Of a stretch of DNA of 64,000 nucleotides, positions 1 to 10,395 are shown piece by piece. This DNA is from Rhabditophanes sp. KR3021. Its lineage: Eukaryota > Nematoda > Chromadorea > Rhabditida > Alloionematidae. The translations under genes were made by a program, and so were the position numbers. The DNA lies in NCBI GenBank assembly GCA_963281155.1, contig CAUJLY010000002.1, forward strand, positions 1,736,001 through 1,800,000, in the 5' to 3' direction. The notes below the pieces were generated by a model, which was not told the origin of the DNA, made no database searches, and was given only the letters and a program-made list of their open reading frames with translations. Position 1 is the first letter of the stretch. Each line of letters begins with the position of its first letter.

Positions 1-3000
1 AAACTAATGGAGAAAGAATACGAGAATGAAGTTAATATCATTGAAATGGCTAGGCTTCAGCACTGTCTTATTACGTCGGTTCCTCAATTCGAGTATGAAA
101 GAGTTCTTAAAAAATATAAGGATTTAGTCTTGAATGGGGTCGGTATTAGTCAAGATCTCCTTAATGTTGAGGAGGCTGACGCTTTCGGCAGTATTAATGT
201 TATGAAAGTTGACGGGGGTTCTAATATGGATAAAGAACATTTAGTATCTGAAGTAAAAGCTTTGCAGGTTGGTTTTTATTTTTGTTTTTTTCTAAGGCTA
301 TTTTCAGAAATACAATCAAATTATAACTGATCAAAATAGTTTCTGGCAAAAAGAAGTAGAACGGCTAAAGATGGAAGTTACTGAAGTAAATGAATTTTTA
401 GATGCTTTCAGACTGGGTAGTGATATCCAAAACTTTATTGGTGCTCTGCAGAAGAAATTCATTGATGCAATTAATAGTCAACAAGAGATTTATGACGATC
501 GTAGTCATTTACAGAAAAAACTGAGACGGCTCCTCAATGATATAAGACGGCAAGATAAAGAATACAAAAACGATAGAGTTAAGCTTGTTAATGTGATTAT
601 GAATTTAAAGCAATTACTTCAAAGAGAGAGATCGAATTCAATTGATTCTATTACTCTACATGATGTCGCAATATTCCATGAAAATAAATTATTATTCGAT
701 GCCAAAGACAAAGAATTGAATGATTCTCTAATTGAAGTGGAACAAGAAAACCAAAAGCTTAAAATGTTAACAGCTAATTTGGAAGCTATGGACATCAGCA
801 TCAAAACCTTGTCAGAAGGTAATTCAAATGTTGCTTTTTATCAAAAGATGATGCAAGCCAGTAATTTAAATGTTATTACACTAAATGACAAAGTAAAGAC
901 ACTTTCTTATCGTCTTCAAAAGGCTGAGAAAGAAATTCACACCAAAGATGAGCAAATACTTGAAATAAAAAAAACTAATGACGAATTATATTTGTCTGTA
1001 CTAAAGCCTGTTGACATTTCTACAACTAAAATTAACTTTAAGTACTATGACCAATTTTTAGATAAAGAGGAAAATAATAATGGAAAGGACGAGGATGAAA
1101 ATGGCGAGGCTAAAAGAAGGCAACAACAATTACATGATGAAGATAATGACCAAGAATCGGTGGAGAGTATTATTTTATCTAATAGATCAAATGATGATAG
1201 ACGGCCCAGGACTTTATTCATTGATAATTCTGTTGAATTTGAAGCTCAAATACATTCACTCAAGAAGACGACACATATAGCTATTGAAGGTAATTTGAGT
1301 AATTTCTGCATTTTAATAATATATTTCATCTATAGGTTACAAAGAACAACTTAAAAGGAAAAACTCTATTATAGAGGAATACAAAATAATGCTTAAAGAA
1401 ATAGCCAACCAAGCCAAATTAGATCTCATTGAATCTAACCGAAATGAAAATTCACCCCCTAAATTATCACCAAAAGCTCAATTTGATGAAAAGAATCTTG
1501 CGGAAGTGGAAGCTAAACTTGAAGCAAAAGAACACGAAGTTCATAAATTACAAAGAGAAGTAAAAGGAATCGAGGAAGCATACATCGAACTTAGCAAAAA
1601 ATACCGAGATAATGTGCTAAGATTAGAACAAAGTTCATTTGACTTGGAGAATATTAAAATTCATAAGGAAAGTACTAAAAATACATATGTACAGACTGAT
1701 AAAATGGAAAGTAGTGATAAAGATTCTACACAATCGAGTCATAAAAGTACTCCATCAAGTCATACTAGTGAACATTCAAGCCACAAGGGCGATCATGATG
1801 AATCTACTATTAGGTCAAAAAGAAAAGTTTCGACAAGTGAAACCTCATCAGACTCAGTCAGCAGTGAAAGTAGCCCCATCACAACACCTAAAAGTAAAAT
1901 AGATTCCGAAAAGAATGCATTAATAGATTATCCTGATAATGTATCGGTACGCAGTGATATGGTTGTCCTTCAACAAAGAGCTGAATTAAGAAGGCTCAAA
2001 ACTAAATTAACTAATATAGAAAGAAAAAGCAAAGAGTTGGAGAATGAGAATCATATTCTAACAGATAAATTATCTAAATATACCAGAAGAACAACAACTG
2101 ATTTGTCTCATAATTTAGATGCTGAAAACCAAACTCTTAAAACAGAAATCTCAAAGCTAAAAAGAGAAGGCACCATACTAAAGACGAGGACCGAAAATTT
2201 AAATAAACAAGTAAGTTATTAAACTAAAAAGGGTGGTAAATATATATAATTAGATAGATTTGGAAGACTTTCTTGAATCAGCACGTTTGTTTCCATCTAA
2301 CTTATTTCTTAATTCAACTGTTTGCTTGGCATTCAAGAACTCTTGGAGGATTAATTGAGCTACTTGATCTTTCTTCTCTTCCTTACACTTTAAATTTTTT
2401 ACACACTTAAATATTGAGTAACATATCATTCGCCTCCCAGGCAAATGATTATACTATAGTATAACTATTAGCCCCCAGGCGAATGATAATGCTATAGTAT
2501 AATCATTCGCCCTATTTTTATTTTATAAGGCTAATGATTATACTATAGCATAATCATTTGCCTGGGCAGGCTAATGGTAACTAAAGTAACCATTCGCCCT
2601 ATAAATAATTTTTATGGTCTATATTTAAGTGAAATATAATTGCTTTAAACAAATTCCTAATCGTTTTGACAATTTAACCCTCATTCAATGAAATTTAATT
2701 AACGGTTTATAAAAAATGAACATAAAAAATATTTTTAAACTATCAGAAATTCAAAAGAAACAGATGTACTGATTAACCCTACTAACATAGAACTAATTTC
2801 GCCTACTTCTAAGAACTCGTGCATTTAAAGAAGGCTTAAAGACAACCTTTTCCACAATACTTTCAACTTCTGATTCCTCCTGTTTAAGGGTATCATTTTC
2901 TTTTTCATCTTCACTATTTCTTTCTTCGTCATCTTGGAGCTCGCTTACATATTTTTGAAAATTTTCAGGAATTAAATATTCACTGATTGTATTTAAGTAT

Positions 3001-6000
3001 GTGTTTACATTGAGAAAGTTGTTATCACTAAATTCTTTTTGTAATAAAGCAATTTTTTCCTCTCTATCCTTTGACTTTTTAACTTGCTTGGAAATGGCAA
3101 ATTCAGGTGAGTGTTTAAATTTATTCAATTTGTAAATTGTAAGCCGGACATCCTCATTTGCAGCTTTCAATAAATTCAGACATTTCAAGTAAGTACCATG
3201 GTGTGTAGCTAATGGATTAGTTTTAAGCCATCTATTGAATGATTCACATGAGTTAGTGCTTTTAACACGTTGTTGAAACTTGCATAATTTGGTTGCATGC
3301 TTTTCATTCTTAAACCAATTTTTATCAACATAGTTGATCCATTTGGTTAGCTGGTTTATTTCAAAAGGAGTAAAATCTTCATTGGCTGTCATAATCATCT
3401 TATTTTTAATGATAGTCCATTGTTGAATCATTTGCCCGACTGGCACGTGGGGGAGAGCAATAACCATACGAAACTTCTTATAAAAATCTGCAGACACGAG
3501 ACTTCTATCGTCATTTCCATTAAAAGATGTTAACAAATGCTTAAGCCCAAGCTGATTCAATTTTTTTACCAAATTTTGGGCGTAGTGGAAATAGCAGTGT
3601 TTATGTAAAGTAGGATAATGTTTTTCAATAATTTTTATTGCAGCAGGTTCTTTATCAGTCATAAATACCTCTGGAAGTTCTTCACTAATTCCGAAACGTT
3701 GTAAGCACTTTTTAATTTCATTAAAAACGAAATCATAATCTTCGGTCTTACGGTGCTTCATCAAAGCATAAAATGCTGGTATAAATGTATTTCTCATTTC
3801 CCCTTCTTTATTTTCAATAATTTGAAACATAACGACGTAGAGTTGGGTGTATTTGTCAGGGGCCACAAAGAAAGTTCCATCAGCAAGTCTTAATTTTGAT
3901 TTGGCATACAATTCGAGTACATCTCTTGAACCAAAAATAACAATTGAATCCCCATCTTTTCCAACAACACGGAATGACATAGGTAACTGCTTATCATCTA
4001 AATAACCACATTCGTAAACTTCCTCGGCGTAATCATTATTTTCATTTTTTTTTTCGTTTGATCTAGATGAAGCAACTCTAAGATACCTTCCCTTATCTTT
4101 ATACTGTCCTAACTTTATCTTCGAATCTGCTGTACCGAGTTCAAGCCCATTGCATATGGTATCGACATTTTTAATCCCAATGGCATGTGCTATACGAGGC
4201 TTAATGAGGGGATTTGTGGCGTCACGGCAAACACGCTTGTATTCATTATCGCCTATTTTTTCTTTGAATGTTATTGGCAAGCAACCATCAAAATGAACAC
4301 CTTCTTGGCGAACCAAATTATATCCTTTCATCTTTAATAGTGGAATATTCGATTCGGGTTGCTTCTTCTTTTTACAAATTGAGCGACACTCTTTGCAGTA
4401 CATAGTGGTTGTTGTTGTTGCATCTGGAGACAATTCAGTTCCTCTTCTAAAATAATTTGTATAAATTTAGTGAATATACGAAAATTTGTATATTGTATAT
4501 TTAGTATTTGAATATTATTTATGTATAATTTGCTTGAATTATTGTATTTATAATATGTGCTATTTTATTATTATATCATTTTATCTAGGATCCTCATTTG
4601 TACCACTTTGCCTATTTTAAATCTACTTCATTTTAGTTTAGCTCCTTTCAGCTCTCATCCCAAAATCGTAAGTAGTGTATATATTATTATTGGCATTAGA
4701 TGACCACGATTTTTTTGTAGATTAATAAAGATCCTTTTGAATCCTGTTGTGTAACCCCTACTAGAAGCTTATTCAGGCTTTGAAACCAGTCAATTTTACT
4801 TTTTACTATTTATAGGCAGATAAAAAACATACTTCTTGGTAAACACATATCCCAATGGGTTAGCATAATTCGTTTGATCAGGAACGTATAAGAAAACATC
4901 CTTACAAAACTTTTCAGTTTTCATTCCAACTATAAATTGAGACTTAAATTGGACCTCCGAGTCAACATTTTTATAAGCTTCTTGTGCAAATAAAAGAAAT
5001 TCCTCCTTTGTTCTTGTTAAAGGAACTGATGCAGGAACAGTTGGTAAAGAATGGTGAGATGGAATGTTTTGACTTAAAATATTGCTTGAGCTTGGCTGTG
5101 GAAGAAGTGTCTCTCGAACTTGCTCCAACAATGAAGGATTATTCCAAAGAGCTTCTAATATTTGACTGTCGGTAAAAGATGACATTTTAAAAGCAACCAA
5201 CCACGATAATAGCAATTAAAGAAATGATTTTAAAATTAAAGTATAAGTGTAGAAGGGGATTCTTATTATGAATTATTATACTATGAGGGATATAGATAGC
5301 CTCAATTACGCCTTAAAGATAAAAGTGTAACGATGACATTAACCACTTAAGGTATCTTATTTTATTAAATTGAATAGACTTCAATTACGCTTTAGAATAA
5401 AAGTGCGACGTTAGAATAAAACACTGGAGGTGCACTTATTTAATTAATTTTTAGAGTATTAAAACACAGTCATCAACCTTAGAAATAACCGCTCATATTC
5501 GAACCAAATAATTGAAACATTTGATGATTTTCTTTATAAGGGCGAATGATTATATTATAGTATTATCATCTGCCTGGGCGAATTTTTTACTTAAAATAAT
5601 GATTGGCCTGGGCGAATGATAATGCTATAGTATAATCATTCGCCTGGGAGGCCAATGATTATTTTTTTGACATATTAGCCTCCCAGGCCAGTGATAATAC
5701 TATAGTATAATTATTCGCCCTACCCAGGCGAGTGATAATATACCCTAAATATTAAATTAATACTAACTTTGCTTATAAACAGGTCTTCGATCTTGAAAAA
5801 GCTGCCAAATACAACAACAAAAGTGCCATTTCGACAGAAAGATGGAATGAAAAGAAGAAATTTGATGAAACTATCCTCATACTGAAGAAACAAACATCCA
5901 TGCTTAGAGAAGAGCAAAAAGAGTTGAAGGAAAAAATAGACAAACGTGACAAGATTATTGAGCAGTTCCAAGAACAACGTGGATCTCATAGAATGGAGCA

Positions 6001-6685
6001 TGCCGTGACTAAAGCAACCATCAAAAAAGAGAACGAACTTAAGGCCGAGAATGCTAAACATACTGAAATTGAGGCTAAGTTTTCAACTAAAATTCAGCTA
6101 CTTGAAAGTCAAATACATACTCTCAAATTGAAGCTATCCAACTTGAATAGTGAAAATTTGACCTTAAAAAGAAAGAATCTCAACTTAGCAACTGAAAAGA
6201 GTGGTCTAGTAAAAGAATATGATAGTATAATTGAAAATTTGAATGTTCAATTAAGAAGTAAAGTGCATGTCTACGAAGATCCTCCAGAAGATGATGTTAT
6301 TTCGGAGCTATATGAGAGAGAACCATCAGAGGTGATTGTATTTGAAGATTCGGGATATGAAACCACATATAGAAAATCTGATCAATGTGAGCATGAAAAA
6401 ATATTTAAAAGGGAAATTCATTTACTGGAAGAAAAATGCGTTGAACTAACTGCCCAAATTACTGTTCTAAGGCAAGAACACGCAAAACTTCAATACCAAT
6501 ATGATTTGCTGCTTGAAGAAAGATCAGCACCGAATTCTGGTTCGATTGCCTTGTTAAAAGATAAGTTGGAATATAAAGAAATTTTAATTGAAACACAAAG
6601 GCAGAAAATTAACGAACTTGACAATCAATTATGGCTCATTAATAATATGAAATCTCCTGACCCAAAGCGAAGAGTATTTTATTAA
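1..6685 (+). CDS. Large coiled-coil protein, probable CEP290-like ciliary/centrosomal protein (5' partial)
   Basis: Four exons read as one gene: 1-267, 308-1289, 1336-2210 and 5783-6685, with matching phases (0, 1, 0) and consensus splice sites, giving about 1008 visible residues. The frame is open at base 1, so the true start is upstream. The product is almost entirely heptad-like coiled coil rich in K, E, Q and N, with a serine-rich break around 1680-1900. In the last exon a stretch beginning RWNEKKKFDETILILKKQ resembles the RW-E-KKW-K-IE-LR motif in the C-terminal part of CEP290, a transition-zone protein that gates protein entry into cilia. That single motif and the length are the basis for the name; other long coiled-coil ciliary proteins remain possible. 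The third intron is 3.57 kb, unlike its 40-46 base neighbours, because it contains a DNA transposon on the opposite strand. Confidence 0.6.
2425..2598. repeat. Left array of ~34-bp palindromes at the transposon end
   Basis: Four consecutive inverted-repeat units lie at about 2440-2472, 2478-2511, 2529-2562 and 2569-2598, preceded by a half-unit at 2425-2434. Each unit begins GGCNAATG and ends with the reverse complement, usually with CTATAG at the centre. Units are separated by short GC-rich linkers such as CCCAGGC, or by A/T-rich spacers. Unit 2478-2511 is identical to the one at 5611-5644 in the right array. These could be subterminal transposase-binding sites or strong hairpins. Confidence 0.85.
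2793..5185 (-). CDS. MULE-family transposase, two exons, apparently intact
   Basis: Exon 1 is 5185-4833 and exon 2 is 4446-2793. Donor GTATGT and acceptor TTTTAG join in phase, giving about 668 residues. The start ATG at 5185 (MSSFTDSQ) is the first in frame. The C-terminal part carries the MULE catalytic layout: Asp at about 307 (RLADGTFFVAP), Asp at about 382 (VFMTDKEPAA) followed by a CYFH motif, and Glu at about 519 (STNSCESFNRWL). The N-terminal region has an MYCKEC-RSIC cysteine cluster that could bind zinc. A DDE transposase of this kind binds the terminal repeats and moves the element by cut and paste. The tail is acidic and ends in VLRSRRN. Family assignment is firm; the 386-base intron and the first exon's membership are inferred from phase only. 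Confidence 0.8.
5541..5745. repeat. Right array of ~34-bp palindromes at the transposon end
   Basis: Palindromic units lie at about 5541-5574, 5577-5608 (degraded), 5611-5644, 5650-5680 (degraded centre) and 5686-5719, followed by a half-unit starting at 5727. The core is the same as in the left array: GGCGAATGAT, then a centre around CTATAG, then its mirror. Linkers again contain CCTGGG or CCCAGG. The array lies within the last 250 bases before the splice acceptor at 5782. Confidence 0.85.
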
Positions 6686-6744
6686 ATATTTTACTGTTCA
6701 ATTTTTGTATAAATAAAAAATAATAATTAGAAGATGTTTGTTGT

Positions 6745-7835
6745 TTAAAGAAGGCTTTCAGATCCAGGTAGTATTTCAATGGCATTCATATCATAAACCT
6801 TTGGTTGCTGCTTTAATTGCAAGCGTATTTTGTTTTGCTGAGCAAAATTTCTTTCAGATTGGTAACTCAAGCCGGCACGATTGTATACTTCTTCAAGAGT
6901 GCAATCATCAATGTCTAAGGATGGAGCGTCAGGTTCAGTTTCTCTAAGATTTCGGTAAGTTCGCAACATTGATTTTATAGTTTCAGTTTCAGTAGATTGG
7001 TGCAAGTCGTAGTCTTTAGTGGTTCTGTCATAAATAGTTGATTTAGCTGAACCAGCTGGAGAAGGCAATAATGATGTAGACTTATCTATGTCATTTTCTT
7101 CATCTGATGAAATGAAATTACTCTCACTAACTTGCTTCTTGATTTCATTTAACATCACACGAGCTCTCTTGGCAGCTCTCTTTTGAATCTTTTCGTCCCT
7201 TGCATGTCTATTTTTTAAAGTACGTTTGTAAAGCATGCATCCTAACTTATTTGTGTAATCTTCGGATAAAGGCGTTTCAGATACCTTCGCCAATAACTCA
7301 TGTCTTGAGATTAACAACTTTTTCAGCATAGTAATATTGTAGTGTCTGATAAAATGATCATAAATCACCTTTCTATTATCACGGAGCTGGGTGATTTCAT
7401 TTAATTTTTCTGCTGAATATGTCAGATTATTAAGCTTGTGTCTGATTTTCTCCATTGGAAATGATGAATTTAGTGACCGCTTCCCAGCAAATATACCTTC
7501 TAACATGCCTTCAATCGACATATTCTTGACTTTTGGCAGCAAATTGACGAGATGATTTTTGGATTCTGCCGACAAAGAATTAAATACTTGACTTGTAAGA
7601 ACACTATGTATTAATTCGTCCTAGAAAAGTATTTATCAATATTTAACAACCGTGTATAACAAAAACCTACATCTTCAAGCAAGACAGATGGAATTTCGAC
7701 GTACTCTCCGTTTAATAAGACTCTAATCATAGGAATAGAAATACTCGGAATACCTTGGTAATAATTCTGCTGGATAGGTGCCGAACTAACCATATCTCTG
7801 GTAATAATAGACTGATGGTGGTTTGGATACTCCAT
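6745..7835 (-). CDS. NFRKB-like protein (INO80 complex subunit, DEUBAD domain)
   Basis: Two exons, 7835-7671 and 7620-6745, are joined across a 50-base intron (LLED joined to DELIHS) and encode about 346 residues. The start is ATG 7835 (MEYPNHH). Residues about 40-160 match the N-terminal DEUBAD region of NFRKB in order: a VEIPSVLLED segment like the VPLSLLED motif, LSAESKNHLVNLLP like SQREHLQQFLP, and a helical stretch. A later SSDEEN...LLPSPAGSAKS stretch resembles the SSDEED...LPSSPARSPS motif. In other animals NFRKB (INO80G) holds and inhibits UCH37 in the INO80 chromatin remodeller. This protein is far shorter than the vertebrate one and lacks its C-terminal winged-helix and other regions, so only the N-terminal function is expected. 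Confidence 0.7.
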
Positions 7836-8018
7836 TTTACTAACTGATTTATACTTTCTATATTGTTGATTATTATATATGCAAAACAAATGCGAGTTTT
7901 GATTTATTCTCGATGAGATACTTTTGTTTACGGCGCCTTGGAATGGCGTGTCTTCGTAATGGTAATGTATTAAATTAGAATGGGGATGGTGCAATAAATT
8001 ACTTATAATTTGAGGCAA

Positions 8019-8937
8019 ATGAAAATATCAAGATTTTGTTTATGAAATAATTAAATGTATTGCAAAAAATAATGCTATCTCAATTTAGCTTGATATCGTA
8101 AAGTCTTCGTATTCAACAATTAGGAGTAACAAAGCATTTAAAAGAACGATATTTTTAATGTTACCCAAATGAATAAGGATATACTAAGCATCACTTGTAT
8201 TATTATTTATATTCGTCATTGTTGCTATTTACCAAGAAATTCGTTGTAAGCTTTGTTCCCGAATTTCTATAAAGGGTCATAGAAGCTGTCGAATGTCTGC
8301 CTTTTATCAAAGCCGGGAACTTAATAATCTTGATTAAGTATTTATTTATTATACAACAATTATTAAAGACATTAACACTGTATGTTATTATGAAACATTC
8401 AAAAATATCAGCTATGTTAAAGTTTATTGCATTTGGCATAAATAAAATAACAAAATATTGTATTTAACCAACGTCTTTCAATTCAATTTGTATAAAAGAA
8501 TAACATCTGTTGTCACGTTCTTTATGAATAGTGAGTTATTTGTATCTTTACAATCAACGCATTTCATACTATTAAAAACAATTATGCTATTACAGAAACA
8601 TTCTTTAAACCAATTGTTTTAATAAAAATAAAATTCGAATGACTCTATAAATTCAGGGATATAGATAAAACAAAAGATGTAATATTACATCTCGGCTACG
8701 AATTATGTTTTTGAAGATCAAATGGTAGGCAATCAACAAAGTAATCAGCCGATTAAGTGCCTTGATAAATAGATTTTGTATAAAAAATAAAGTTTACAAA
8801 TATACTAAAAAATATAAACTATTAATCACTTTCCGAGAGTAATATTCGTAACAACTCTCAAAATAAATAGATTGCTCATTGCTTCAATTACTATTGAAAT
8901 TTATTTTATTTTTATGACTAAGTGAAATATTGTCTTG
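8019..8937. other. Intergenic, no supported gene
   Basis: AT-rich spacer between the minus-strand NFRKB-like gene and the plus-strand secreted-protein gene. A 78-codon minus frame at 8203-8439 has no family resemblance or splice context. The last part should contain the promoter of the 8938 gene. Confidence 0.5.
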
Positions 8938-10002
8938 ATGAAACTTATTATTCAATCATTCGTTTTATTTTTTCTTGCTGATGCAGTTTATTCTTTTCAT
9001 GAATGTAATGGCATAAAAGAAAAAGAAGCTGCGAAACCAATGTTAAATTGCACCGAACAATCAAATTTTCATAAAGAAACAATTAACCTGATCCAATATG
9101 ACTTTTTGAAAGATGAATGCAACAGCTCAAATGTAGAAATGTTTGCTTGGAATGAGTACAAAATATTATTGGATGAAAAAACCACAATATTCAGTCTGAA
9201 AAATTATTCATATCGCCCAGATTGTGTTAATTCAAACTTTGGTTATGTTGGAAATAACAAATGGATAGATTTTAGCAATATTACAAGGATAATAACTTCT
9301 GAAATGCTAAATACTGAGATTGAAAAGCTTTCTTTATTTATGAAGAATGCATGTCCGGATATAATTATGAATTCGTTTAAAGATCATAATTACGACAGTG
9401 AAGTAGTTCAAGAATTTCTGATTAATCAATTGGGAATAGATGATATTCAAGTTTCATCATGTTCAAGAAATTACCAAAATTACGGATACGAGATGGTTTG
9501 TAAATATGTAAAGTGCAAAATGTTTAAACCAACTGAAATCACAAGAAACAAAACAATTGGACACGTTTGTTATGAGGATATTCCCGTAATTATTGGTCAT
9601 AGAACTATGTTCTCAAAAAATGGGCTTAGTTTAAGTAACCATTCTGAGACTGTGGATTGTCATTTTGAAACAAAAAAGGAAGAAGAGGAAAAAAATATGA
9701 TTGTACAGAACAATAATGAACAAACAAATCACAGCTATGATAATAATGATTTGAACGATCATCATGACATTAGCTACAAGATTGAAGAACAAGATAATAA
9801 ACACATAAATGAAATTAATGGTTCAGACAATTTATTCAACTTTGAAACATTTATATTGTTTACCACATTTATTACCACTTGCATTATAATTTTAGTCTTG
9901 GTTTATTTGTGGAAACAAGTTAAACAACTTAAAGTTGTAGCATCGAAGAATTATTCAGTTAATTATAGCGACGCTAGTGTCTTGATTTCAACAAACGCTT
10001 AA
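8938..10002 (+). CDS. Unrecognised cysteine-rich type I membrane protein (paralogue A)
   Basis: A single-exon gene of 354 residues; ATG 8938 is chosen because it opens directly into a signal peptide (MKLIIQSFVLFFLADAVYS). The ectodomain has about a dozen cysteines and many N-glycosylation sequons. An Asn/Asp/Glu-rich linker (about residues 240-295) leads to a strong C-terminal membrane helix (FILFTTFITTCIIILVLVYLW) and a short cytoplasmic tail. No known domain was recognised. It aligns by eye with the next gene at several blocks: a YDF...D-C block, YVGNN, CPDIIMNSFK, and VCYEDIPVIIG. The two are therefore tandem duplicates, and a decayed third copy follows. The short, lineage-specific, secreted and fast-changing character would fit a surface or immune-type role, but that is only inference. 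Confidence 0.75.
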   Translation: MKLIIQSFVLFFLADAVYSFHECNGIKEKEAAKPMLNCTEQSNFHKETINLIQYDFLKDECNSSNVEMFAWNEYKILLDEKTTIFSLKNYSYRPDCVNSNFGYVGNNKWIDFSNITRIITSEMLNTEIEKLSLFMKNACPDIIMNSFKDHNYDSEVVQEFLINQLGIDDIQVSSCSRNYQNYGYEMVCKYVKCKMFKPTEITRNKTIGHVCYEDIPVIIGHRTMFSKNGLSLSNHSETVDCHFETKKEEEEKNMIVQNNNEQTNHSYDNNDLNDHHDISYKIEEQDNKHINEINGSDNLFNFETFILFTTFITTCIIILVLVYLWKQVKQLKVVASKNYSVNYSDASVLISTNA

Positions 10003-10395
10003 TAATATGTATAATACATTTTTTATTTCCAAATATTAAGGTTTACAACAAAAAGAATATATTTTAATGTCCATATCTAAATTCTTATCAAAAACATTTT
10101 GATTAGACAAAACCCGTAATAAACTTATGATTCTGTGACTTTTGAATAAGCTGCAAAAATGTATGTAAAGCATTGTGTGAAGGTAGATATTCCTGTATTT
10201 AACTAATACACCAAAAATTGTTTATAAAATAATAATAAAAATGGAGTCGCATGGGTTTTTAATTTCCTTATCAAGTAAAAGCTCTCGCTATACATCTGCC
10301 TTATGTGTTCGTCATCGTTTGATCATATTTCTCATTGATTAATAGTTTACTTCGGAGGGTATTCTTATATTCATTTGATATTTTTCGGATAAAAT
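10003..10395. other. Intergenic spacer between tandem paralogues
   Basis: About 390 bases of AT-rich sequence between paralogues A and B. A polyadenylation-like AATAAA is seen near 10231, and no coding sequence was recognised. It should hold the 3' end of A and the promoter of B. Confidence 0.4.

Larger units (their letters stand above)
2425..5746 (-). mobile_element. MULE (Mutator-like) DNA transposon inside an intron
   Basis: A complete-looking element lies in the 3.57-kb intron of the CEP290-like gene. It contains a two-exon MULE transposase on the minus strand and is bracketed by two arrays of ~34-bp palindromes, at about 2425-2598 and 5541-5745. The outermost half-units are in inverted orientation (ATCATTCGCC on the left, GGCGAGTGAT on the right), consistent with element termini. 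No clear 8-11-bp target-site duplication could be seen, so the exact ends are uncertain. The flanking coding exons keep their reading phase across the intron, so the host gene can still be spliced. Intact transposase frames suggest a fairly recent arrival. Confidence 0.75.

Noticed and set aside
619..804. Minus-strand frame of 61 codons
   Set aside because: It is the shadow of the coiled-coil coding exon and has low-complexity Ser/Leu composition.
5470..5520. GGTTCGAAT-like word (minus strand) that could be a tRNA B box
   Set aside because: No A box or cloverleaf can be folded around it.
2425..5745. The palindrome arrays considered as a CRISPR array
   Set aside because: Units are palindromes with short, similar linkers rather than repeats with unique spacers, and the genome is eukaryotic.
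8203..8439. 78-codon minus-strand frame
   Set aside because: No domain, no splice context, AT-driven composition; judged a chance opening.
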